The notes under the pieces are model-generated. The model ran no database searches. It was given only the letters and a program-made list of their open reading frames with translations, and had not been told where the DNA came from. From positions 1 through 64,000 of the forward strand of contig NZXU01000036.1 in the NCBI GenBank assembly GCA_002698425.1: 64,000 bases of DNA. The letters are read 5' to 3'. Source of the stretch: Ahrensia sp. GTDB lineage: Bacteria; Pseudomonadota; Alphaproteobacteria; Rhizobiales; Rhizobiaceae. A program made the translations under genes and the position numbers. Of this stretch, positions 1 through 7,350 are shown in pieces. The first letter of the stretch is position 1; every line of letters begins with the position of its first letter.

Positions 1-13
1 CGGGTTCGTAGTG

Positions 14-277
14 TCAGATCAATCGCGGTCGGCCCTGGTGGTCCTCGACGATGCAGCGTTCGCGGCGCAGTAGCGCGTCCAGAAGGGCGTTGATGTGCGC
101 GACGGCGCGGTCGTCGAGGCGGACGGGCCCGTAGATGAAAACATGACCGGCGCCGGCGGTCAGTCCGACAGTCTCCGGATCACCACCGGCACGTACATGC
201 ATCTCCCAGTGAATGCGCGATCCGACATCATCGGCGCGCGCATCGAGCAAGGCAAGACTGCTCGCTGAAACCCTCAC
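14..277 (-). CDS. Small hypothetical protein (uncertain)
   Basis: An open frame of about 87 codons from a possible GTG at 277 leftwards. The reading frame stays open further upstream, but there the composition looks like a shadow of the opposite-strand membrane gene, so the shorter form was chosen. No motif recognised; the C-terminal half is mixed hydrophobic and acidic and could fold as a small domain. It may also be the end of a broken gene. No clear Shine-Dalgarno sequence is visible. Confidence 0.3.
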   Translation of the reverse strand: MRVSASSLALLDARADDVGSRIHWEMHVRAGGDPETVGLTAGAGHVFIYGPVRLDDRAVAHINALLDALLRRERCIVEDHQGRPRLI

Positions 278-440
278 CGGAAGATCGTAAGGGCACCTCA
301 ATAGGTTGCTGAGCAACAATTTTCGCTGCGCACCCGCTACCGCGCTACGCAAGACGGTGGGTCGTGTGGTGACGCGCTCGGGGGGCGTGCTGACCAAGAG
401 ATTGACCACGGTGTCGCAGACGCGCCTTAGCATCAGCGCC

Positions 441-743
441 ATGCTTGGTTTCTGGGTTACCGCGTGGGCCGGATTGTTTCTCTTCGCGGCGTTGGCTGTT
501 GAGACGTACGTGAAGCGCCGATGGCCATCTCGCAGCACCCTTGGGCTGGGCGCGGTCGTTGGGCTCAGCGCCATCCTGTTCGCGTTCGTTGGTATCGGCG
601 CCCTCGTCGAAGGCGCCCTTCACCGTGCGGCGTGGCTGCGCGACGACGAGATGGCGCTATGGGTCGGAGTCCTGTGCCTCTGGTCCATCTTCGTGTTCGG
701 CGCCCTCCGAGCGATCCCCTGGGTGGTCGCGCAGCGTGAGTGA
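441..743 (+). CDS. Small integral membrane protein, hypothetical
   Basis: About 100 residues from an ATG at 441. The frame is open back to 306, but residues before the ATG are basic and low in hydrophobicity, and the protein after it begins directly with a hydrophobic segment (about residues 1-20). A second membrane segment follows near residues 35-55 and a third near 70-92, so a three-helix membrane protein is likely. No family was recognised. It sits alone, followed by about 80 nt before a convergent gene. Confidence 0.4.
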   Translation: MLGFWVTAWAGLFLFAALAVETYVKRRWPSRSTLGLGAVVGLSAILFAFVGIGALVEGALHRAAWLRDDEMALWVGVLCLWSIFVFGALRAIPWVVAQRE

Positions 744-821
744 CGATGACACTGCACTTCTAGCTAGCGTGCTGGCCGGAACACTGAAATATCCTGCAGC
801 GCAGCAGAACTGAGACCCAGG

Positions 822-1526
822 TTAACCACCAGCTCGAACAGTGAACACCTCATCGGCGACGCCCGCTAGGGCGGCGCGGGCATCGTCGAGATAGGTGAAC
901 ATCGTCGCCCGCCCGACGAGGGCCGGATGACCGGGGATTCCCGTGAGGCCGACGTCGAGCCAGTCGCGGTCGAGCCGGTCGGCCGACACCAATTGACGAC
1001 CAGGCCGGCCGGCGCCGTCGAGGGCAGAAGCGACCGCCATGCCTGAATTCGTCGGCAGCATCGTATGGATGACCTCGGCCACCGCCCAGGCGCGTAGTCG
1101 CGAGACTGGCATGAGGTCGTCGACGGTCGCGGCCACCACCGGCAGAACGGTGAATATTGGCATGCCGTCGAAGAATTCGATGTGCTCGTCGAGCGCCGCC
1201 TCAAGTTCTCCGCCGTTGAACAGCTCTCCGAAACGGGCCTCCCGAGTGCCCAACTGGGCGAGACGGTCAGCGACCGGCTGGCGGCTCTGTCCGAGCTGCA
1301 CCAGCACGAAGTCCACCGCGCCAACCGTCACCGCGGGGGAGGCAGCCACCTCGGCGGCCAGATCGGTCATTCGTATCTCTGCTCGCCAATCGCGACACCA
1401 ACTGACCGTGGCGGCGTCGAGGCTTTCGAAGTGCAGCACCGGCAGGCTCAGCTCCGCGGCGCCCCGCCACGCCACGTGCGGCCGGCGTAGGTACTCGTCG
1501 AGGTCGATAGCAGCTGGTGCGCTCAT
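822..1526 (-). CDS. Hypothetical protein, 234 aa
   Basis: Reads leftwards from an ATG at 1526. The protein is acidic, has no membrane segments, and has codon use typical of high-GC coding sequence with G/C at third positions. No catalytic motif or known domain was recognised. Several open frames on the opposite strand are shadows of this gene. Its start lies 39 nt from a 17-bp palindrome (1565-1581), so it may be controlled by a regulator binding there. Confidence 0.6.
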   Translation of the reverse strand: MSAPAAIDLDEYLRRPHVAWRGAAELSLPVLHFESLDAATVSWCRDWRAEIRMTDLAAEVAASPAVTVGAVDFVLVQLGQSRQPVADRLAQLGTREARFGELFNGGELEAALDEHIEFFDGMPIFTVLPVVAATVDDLMPVSRLRAWAVAEVIHTMLPTNSGMAVASALDGAGRPGRQLVSADRLDRDWLDVGLTGIPGHPALVGRATMFTYLDDARAALAGVADEVFTVRAGG

Positions 1527-1564
1527 CTGGTTGCACAGTCCGTGGCAGTGGTCGGCATCCTCAA

Positions 1565-1581
1565 TTCGTCACAGTGACGAA
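1565..1581. promoter_or_regulatory. 17-bp perfect palindrome, candidate operator
   Basis: TTCGTCAC, one central A, then GTGACGAA: a perfect dyad of 8-bp arms. It lies just upstream of the leftward gene starting at 1526, in a non-coding gap of about 450 nt. The size and symmetry fit a dimeric HTH repressor site. The binding protein is unknown; the XRE protein starting at 1983 is one candidate. Confidence 0.4.
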
Positions 1582-1897
1582 ATAACGCTACTGGCCCGCA
1601 GTAGATGTAGTGCGGTTGACGGGGGACGTGACGGGCACCCCAGTAGAGAACGCCTAAAATTTCACTCGATCGCTGCCGGGCATCATTCGTGCCGGGCGGA
1701 TGCACTGTCGGTGGCCGCAGGCCCATTCCGCGGCCGGCGCGCTCTTGACGCACGCTATCGACCGAGCTGATCACCGCCGTGACGCTACCGGGCCGACCCC
1801 GGACACTGCTTGTCCGGCTCACACACCCTGTTGGCAACTCTGGCAGCTGCTTAAGAACACAGCCGTGAATAATGTTGTGCCACACCGCATTTCGCCG

Positions 1898-1982
1898 ATA
1901 ATAGCGATTATGTCAACTCACAATTGGCACATGTGCGGACCGACACTTGACGTACGGATACTGTCGCAGAATACTTGGCGGT
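1898..1982 (+). promoter_or_regulatory. Leaderless promoter with upstream dyad
   Basis: TTGACG (1947-1952), a 17-bp spacer and AATACT (1970-1975), followed 7 nt later by the ATG at 1983. This is the arrangement of a leaderless mycobacterial transcript. Upstream at 1898-1911 is an inverted repeat with ATAAT and ATTAT arms around a 4-bp centre, a possible autoregulatory operator. The rest of the gap between 1527 and 1897 holds nothing else I recognise. Confidence 0.5.
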
Positions 1983-3182
1983 ATGGCAATCCCCCGCCTC
2001 GTCGAGTTGATCGACAGGTATCGGACCGCCCACGGCGTCAGCGAATCCGAGGTGGCCCGCCGGATCGGCATGTCTCGGGAGAATCTGCGCAAGTGGCGGA
2101 TCAACGGTGTCAGCCGCCTCCCGGACCGCGAGAATCTGGCGGCCGTCGCGCGCGTGATCGGCAAGCCCTATCGCGAGGTCGTTTCCGCGGCTCTCTTCGA
2201 CACCGGGTACCTCACCGACGACCAGGCGTCCACACCGAGGCCTCACGATGAGGTCCTCCACGACACGATCAGCGTGCTTACCGAGGCAACCCGGCTGACC
2301 AACCAACCGATGCGGCAAGCGACGTCAGGCCAATGGGAGGTCGATCCCGATCCACGCGCCGCGCTGCGCATCGACTGGGCCGCCTTCGTAACGCTGGCCC
2401 TGGCGGGCGCGGCGGCCAACGTTGGGAGTATCGAGGAAGCTTTGGCAGGCCGGCCAGGCTCGTGGGAGGCCGAAATGGTGCGGCGCACACTACAAGCCAC
2501 GGTCTTCGACGACAAAGACCTACTGCGCCATCGCACCGAGCCGGTCGTGGTCGATCTCTGGGTGGAAAGCATTCTTGCCCAGCTCGACGACGGCAGCGAC
2601 GACGCCTATGCCGACGCACAACTCGAACTCGATGCCCGCGCCGACGCCATTCCTGAGCCCACCGACCTGCCGCCAGGCCCCTTCTCCCCCAACGACCCTC
2701 GCATCGCAGCCGTGGACTGGGTGGACGTGGACGACAACGGCTACCTGATCATCACCCACGATGGCTGGACCGGCGACGCTGACGACGTGGCTCTGCTCTC
2801 CGAGCTCTCAGCGGAGGCCGAGGCCTCCCGCGATCCAACCCCCGGCGAGATCGCCTATGAGCAGGCCATGCAGTCGATCGCTGCCCTGGTCGACGCGCTC
2901 AATGAGCAGCAGAAACGCGAATACACCGAGTACGCGACCCGGCTCACCGAGGCCATCCACGCGCAGCTCGCAGCCCTAGAGCTGACGGTTCCGCTGTCGA
3001 TCACCGTCACCCTTGCCCCCGAGACCTGGGCTCACGAGGACTTCGACAAGCACGCACCGACGACGTACTCCAGTAGCACCATCGCTGGCGCCATCGAAAG
3101 CGCCGTCATGGAGACCCCCACCCCCGCAGCCCTCCCCGGCAGTCCCCTCGAACGGCTCGAAGCAAGTCGGAAAGGTCAGTAA
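1983..3182 (+). CDS. XRE-like helix-turn-helix protein, 399 aa
   Basis: The N-terminal 75 residues fit a Cro/C1-type helix-turn-helix: a VSESEVARRIGMSRENLRKW stretch followed by a second helix pair ending near RVIGKPY. The remaining 320 residues are acidic and Ala-rich with no recognised domain. The ATG at 1983 was chosen because a promoter with correct spacing sits directly upstream and the HTH begins immediately; an earlier in-frame start at 1947 would overlap the -35 box. Probably a DNA-binding regulator, target unknown, upstream of and co-directional with the outer defence operon. Confidence 0.65.
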   Translation: MAIPRLVELIDRYRTAHGVSESEVARRIGMSRENLRKWRINGVSRLPDRENLAAVARVIGKPYREVVSAALFDTGYLTDDQASTPRPHDEVLHDTISVLTEATRLTNQPMRQATSGQWEVDPDPRAALRIDWAAFVTLALAGAAANVGSIEEALAGRPGSWEAEMVRRTLQATVFDDKDLLRHRTEPVVVDLWVESILAQLDDGSDDAYADAQLELDARADAIPEPTDLPPGPFSPNDPRIAAVDWVDVDDNGYLIITHDGWTGDADDVALLSELSAEAEASRDPTPGEIAYEQAMQSIAALVDALNEQQKREYTEYATRLTEAIHAQLAALELTVPLSITVTLAPETWAHEDFDKHAPTTYSSSTIAGAIESAVMETPTPAALPGSPLERLEASRKGQ

Positions 3183-3223
3183 CAACAAGCGAGGTATTTC
3201 TTCACCACGTCGAGTGCGGCCCC

Positions 3224-3670
3224 GTGCAACTGCTCAACAGCGCCCCGACACCGGCCACAGTGCTGGCCAGCCTGCCCGGCCCTGACGGCGCCGCCCAGCT
3301 ATGCGTTCAGCTGGCGACACCCGTTAAGCACCGCCTCCCTGCGACCGCGTCGGACGCCGACTACCCGCCGGGCCAACTCGGCCGAGACGCACACGGGCCA
3401 TTCCTGTGGATCTACTACGCGGCTTTGCATTCCCGCGTGCCCGGGACCGACCTTGCCAAGCCTGCCCTCGATCTCCCCATCGACGTCTCCTACATCCTCG
3501 ACCCCAGCATCGGCCAGGCTGACGTTCTCGACGCCACGAAGATGGTGTGGGTCGCCACCGCGCTCCTAAACCATTCCGCACAGCACTCCCCCACACCGCT
3601 GCCTTCATGGCCAGACCTGGAGGACCTCGAACCAGACATCCGCACCGCCGGCGGCCCACCACCCCACTAG
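3224..3670 (+). CDS. Hypothetical protein, 148 aa
   Basis: Starts at a GTG (3224) 41 nt after the XRE gene and is probably co-transcribed with it. No recognised family; a central segment with aromatic residues near FLWIYYAALHS looks structured, and the C terminus is Pro-rich. It ends in a TAG beyond which the same frame continues open for another 104 codons (to 3985), so this gene and the next ORF could once have been one longer gene. Confidence 0.45.
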   Translation: MQLLNSAPTPATVLASLPGPDGAAQLCVQLATPVKHRLPATASDADYPPGQLGRDAHGPFLWIYYAALHSRVPGTDLAKPALDLPIDVSYILDPSIGQADVLDATKMVWVATALLNHSAQHSPTPLPSWPDLEDLEPDIRTAGGPPPH

Positions 3671-3985
3671 GGCCTAGAACAGCGCATTGAGCACGCCCTA
3701 GCGCAACTGAGCGCGGTCGCCAGGATTGCGGCAAGGCGGACCCTCCCCCGCCCCCAGTTCCAAGAATCTCCCGCAGTCGATGCCCCCGGCGCCGCCTATA
3801 CCCTCGACGCCGACAACTGCCTCCACTACCGGTGCATGGATGTACTGACCGGCCAGCCAGGCACGCGTCAAACTGTCGACGCCGACGAGCTGCTGTACTG
3901 GATCGTCGACGACGCGTCCCGCGCGGTCGCCTGGAGTTTTGCCTGGGATTCCGTTCCACGACAGAACGGACAAACCGCCGACTAG
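3671..3985 (+). pseudogene. Imm63-like ORF without a normal start
   Basis: The frame following the TAG of the preceding ORF encodes an LEQRIEHALAQL helix, then a DADNCLHYRC strand and, near its end, the pattern DADELLYWIVDDASRAVAW. The last part resembles the conserved DLDELLYW core of Imm63-type immunity proteins as I remember that family. There is no ATG or GTG before the internal Met at about 3837, and the protein ends early relative to the family. It looks like a decayed or truncated immunity gene, or the tail of a gene interrupted by the TAG at 3668. Its own stop overlaps the -10 box of the next operon. Confidence 0.35.
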
Positions 3986-4011
3986 GCTCGTCCAGACCCG
4001 GTCAAACCGGG
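3983..4011 (+). promoter_or_regulatory. Promoter/operator of the outer defence operon
   Basis: A TAGGCT -10 box (3983-3988) is followed after exactly 8 bp by a 15-bp dyad (3997-4011): CCCGGT, CAA, ACCGGG. The dyad would cover the transcription start, a typical repressor position. The same arrangement with the same spacing occurs before the BREX operon at 14074-14102, and each site precedes a gene for a near-identical small HTH protein, the obvious candidate ligand. No convincing -35 box is seen. Confidence 0.55.
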
Positions 4012-4037
4012 CTGCACACGGGGAGGGTGGCGTCGCG

Positions 4038-4217
4038 ATGTCTGAGCCTTGGCTCTCGGCGGAGGAGATCGCCGCGCATCTCGGCGTCACGAAGGACACC
4101 GTCTACGTCTGGATCGCCGACAAGGCGATGCCCGCCCACAAGGTCGGACGGCTGTGGAAGTTCCAGGCCACTGAGGTCGACGCCTGGGTGCGCGGTGGTG
4201 GGGCGGGGGGAAAGTGA
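4038..4217 (+). CDS. Excisionase-family HTH protein, defence operon leader
   Basis: A 59-residue MerR/excisionase-type DNA-binding protein: EEIAAHLGVTKDTVYVWI is the helix-turn-helix, followed by the usual wing (KVGRLWKFQATEVDAWV). The ATG at 4038 follows a GGAGGG ribosome-binding site; a longer frame from 3939 would run through the promoter. Its stop overlaps the GTG start of the helicase, indicating translational coupling. It is about 80 percent identical by eye to the protein at 14132-14332 that heads the BREX operon. Likely an autoregulator of the operon; an excisionase role is less likely because no integrase is adjacent. Confidence 0.75.
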   Translation: MSEPWLSAEEIAAHLGVTKDTVYVWIADKAMPAHKVGRLWKFQATEVDAWVRGGGAGGK

Positions 4218-6031
4218 CGGGCTGCGCGCAAGCAGCCCGTCTGGAGGAGCTCCAGGCGGGCCTACGGCTATCAGGATTGCTCCCGCACCCCGTGACGATC
4301 CTGGCCGTGCTTCCACACGGCTCCGACGCGGTCACGGTGACCTACCAGGACGGTGACGGTGGTCTGGGCCAGCGCCTGCTCTACCGCACCGACGAACCTT
4401 CGCTATCAATCGAAGCCCCCACCAGTCGCTGGCAGTTCGGCGCCGACCCGGCAGAGTTCCGCCTAGTGGCCGAGGCCCTGCGCATCCGCATGGCCGGCCT
4501 GCACGATCCGATGGTCGCGGTGTCCTCCAGCGCCGTGGACCCGCTTCCCCACCAGATCAAGGCGGTGTATGGAGAGCTGCTGCCACGCACCCCGCTCAGA
4601 TTCCTTCTCGCCGATGATCCCGGTGCTGGCAAGACGATCATGGCCGGTCTGTACGCCAAGGAGCTCATGCTCCGCGGCGATCTGAACCGGATGCTCATCA
4701 TCGCTCCCGGCAGCCTGGTCGAGCAGTGGCAAGACGAACTGGCCACCAAGTTCGGCATAACCGCCGAACTGCTGTCCCGGGAAATGATCACCAACCTCGT
4801 CGACAGCAACCCCTTCACCCGCTACCCGATCCTCATCGCCCGCATGGACCAGCTTGCCCGCAGCGACGACCTGCTGGCCTTGCTGGACGCCAGCGACTGG
4901 GACTTGATCGTGGTCGACGAAGCGCACCGGATGTCGGCGAACTACTACAGCGGGGAACTGGACACCACCCGCCGCTATCAACTCGGCCAACGCCTCGGCG
5001 AAATCACCCGCCATCTGCTGCTGATGACTGCCACCCCCCACGCGGGCAGCGAGTCCAGCTTCCAAGCCTTCCTGGCACTACTCGACCCGGACCGCTTCGA
5101 AGGCGAATACCGCTCCGGTGCCCACACCACTGATACCACAGGGCTGATGCGCCGCATGGTCAAAGAGGAGCTGCTGACCTTCGAAGGCAAACCGCTGTTC
5201 CCCGAACGCATCGCTGAAACCGTGCCCTATCAACTCTCCGACGGCGAGAAGCACCTCTACGACGAAGTCACCCGCTACGTCCGGGAAGAAATGAACCGCG
5301 CTGAACGGCTCGGCAGCGACAACCCCCGCGCCCGCACCGTCGGCTTCGCTCTGACCGTGCTGCAGCGCCGCTTGGCCTCCAGCACACACGCGATTCTGCG
5401 CTCCCTGCAACGCCGCCGCGAACGCCTGGAAGCCAAACGCCAGGAGATGCTCAACCCCCGCTTCTCCCCGATGGAAGACGCGATGGCCAACCTGCCGTGG
5501 ACGCGGCTGGAGGATCCCGACGAACTCGACGCCGAGGAGACCGAGAATCTCGAAGAGGCGGTCGTCGACGCGGCCACGGCCGCCCAGACGGTGGCCGAGT
5601 TGGAGTTCGAAATCGCCCAACTCGACAAGCTGGTTGACCTGGCACGATCGGTCAGCGACAGCGGCGAGGACCGCAAATGGACCGAACTGCGGCGTTTGCT
5701 ACTCGACGACAAACACGTGCTCGACAGCTACCACGGCCCCCGCAAGCTGATCATCTTCACCGAGCACCGTGACACCCTGAACTACCTGACCCAGCAGATC
5801 CGCAACGTCCTGGGCCGCGCTGATGCGGTCGTCACTATCCACGGCGGCACCCAGCGCGGCGATCGCCGCGTCATCCGCGAGGCCTTCACCCACGACCCCG
5901 ACGTCCGGGTGTTGGTGGCCACCGACGCCGCCGGGGAAGGCCTCAACCTCCAGGCGGCGCATCTGATGATCAACTATGACCTGCCCTGGAACCCCAACCG
6001 CCTTAGCGACCTACAAGAATCCCGTTCGTGA
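4214..6031 (+). pseudogene. SNF2/DrmD-like helicase, N-terminal fragment (interrupted)
   Basis: Residues 1-595 are the first half of a SNF2-type ATPase: Walker A DDPGAGKT near residue 133, DEAH box near 235, TATPH near 271 and the motif V region DAAGEGLNLQ near 571. The protein then reads NYDLPWNPNR and leaves the family at base 6001, continuing for about 10 foreign residues to a stop. The missing part begins IEQRFGRIHRIGQ and lies at 31935-33636. Joining 4214-6000 to 31935-33636 gives 3,489 nt, exactly 1,163 codons including the stop. In DISARM (DrmD) and in DUF1156/DUF499 clusters such helicases accompany a methyltransferase. Motif VI is lost from this half, so it is probably inactive alone. 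Confidence 0.85.
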
Positions 6032-6092
6032 CGTTCGCGGCGTGCCTCTCCACGTATGTCGCGGATACGTGATACATCTGCGTTCGCGACAT
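6003..6092. repeat. Left-end repeat cluster of the element
   Basis: Contains TTAGCGAC (6003-6010), CGTTCGTGAC (6023-6032) and GCGTTCGCGACAT (6080-6092). The first is inverted at the right end (31921-31928), the second recurs in direct orientation at 31872-31881, and the first 12 bases of the third are inverted at 31861-31872. A direct copy of the third is at 14023-14035. These are plausible binding sites for the three recombinases. Confidence 0.5.
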
Positions 6093-6150
6093 TGGGGCAA
6101 CGCTTGGATTGAGGTCACCGGTCTTGGGTTGCGAAGACGCTCTCGACGAC

Positions 6151-7350
6151 ATGAATCGGTTCACGGTTCGGAAGGTGCCTCATGGGAGCGGCCGCTATTC
6201 CTATTGGATCTTCACCCCGACCGGAGAGCTTCACCTTCCATCTCTGGAAGTGCTCAAGAAGTACGGGCCGTCGTCTCAGCAGACCTACGCCTACAGCTTG
6301 GTTGATCACCACAACTGGGCCCTTCGGAACGGCAAGACACCCAGCACGGTGACGATTGAGGACCTTCAGCGGTATATGAAGGCCATCACCGGTGAGGCAG
6401 CTGGTGTTCTCGGAATCGCATGGCGCACAAAGGATCAGGGCGCTATTGGTCCTTCCGCAGCCTGCAATGTCGCCGCAATTGTCAAGGCGTACTACGTCGC
6501 AGTTCTTCGCGACCACGCTAATGACAAGCTGATCGATGAGCTCACAACAGAGCCCGCCACTATTGGGAGGCGACGGTCGAGGCGACCGCAGCAGCCGAAT
6601 CCGCTGGCTCCGCGAAAAGCAACGCGACGGCCGAGATTCCTTCCGGATCAGGTGGTGGAGGCCTTGTTTCAGCCGGGTGTGTTGACCAGGGTCCGTGATG
6701 TCATGATCGTTACCTGGCTGCACGATGGTGGGCTGCGAGTTGGCGGGTTGTGCGGACTTCGGTTTCGTGACCTGCACTTGATTCGGCATCACCCCTGCGG
6801 GCAGAGGGCCGACCCCCACATTCACATTGTCGGCCGCGACGATAACCCCAATGGAGCTCGGGCCAAGTCTTACGGGGGGCGCGTCACGGAAAGCAAGGAC
6901 GGTTATGTCATCGACGGCGTGATTCGCGCGGTCAGCCCGGACATGATTAGCACCTTCTACGCTTACATGCTCGACGAGTATCACCCCGTCCAGCATCTGG
7001 TGGACCATGAGCAGATCCTCATTCACGGTGAGGGCCCAACACCCGGGGCGGCACTCACCACCGCTGGGGTCCGCAAGATGCTGAGAAGGGCATGCGGCAG
7101 GGCTGAGTTGGGGGCTTACGTAACTCCGCATGCCTTCCGGCACAAAGCAGCTGCGGCTCTCTATGCGTCAAGTGACTTCAATGCCGAGCTCGTCGCCCAA
7201 GAGTTTGGTTGGTCCAACCCGGCGATGGTCCGTGATGTATACGGGAGGTCTGCTAACCGCGAGGCAATGACTCATCTCCAAGGGGCGTGGGAGGCTACTG
7301 CACGGCCAAATTCCGAGCCGCATCTGAAGCCGGCGGAGAGGATGAAATGA
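6151..7350 (+). CDS. Tyrosine recombinase A (TnpA-like)
   Basis: About 399 residues. The C-terminal half has the tyrosine-recombinase signature: a first Arg in GGLRVGGLCGLRFRDL, the HxxR box in TPHAFRHKAAAALY, and EFGWSNPAMVRDVYGR supplying the Trp and the nucleophilic Tyr. The N-terminal part is a SAM-like core-binding domain. The ATG at 6151 was preferred; a TTG at 6109 in the same frame would start inside the end repeats. Its stop overlaps the start of the next gene (ATGA at 7347-7350). First of a three-gene integration operon at the left end of the 25.9-kb element. Confidence 0.8.
   Translation: MNRFTVRKVPHGSGRYSYWIFTPTGELHLPSLEVLKKYGPSSQQTYAYSLVDHHNWALRNGKTPSTVTIEDLQRYMKAITGEAAGVLGIAWRTKDQGAIGPSAACNVAAIVKAYYVAVLRDHANDKLIDELTTEPATIGRRRSRRPQQPNPLAPRKATRRPRFLPDQVVEALFQPGVLTRVRDVMIVTWLHDGGLRVGGLCGLRFRDLHLIRHHPCGQRADPHIHIVGRDDNPNGARAKSYGGRVTESKDGYVIDGVIRAVSPDMISTFYAYMLDEYHPVQHLVDHEQILIHGEGPTPGAALTTAGVRKMLRRACGRAELGAYVTPHAFRHKAAAALYASSDFNAELVAQEFGWSNPAMVRDVYGRSANREAMTHLQGAWEATARPNSEPHLKPAERMK

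Noticed and set aside
6115..7143. 342-codon minus-strand frame
   Set aside because: Antisense to tyrosine recombinase A, which has the full set of catalytic residues.
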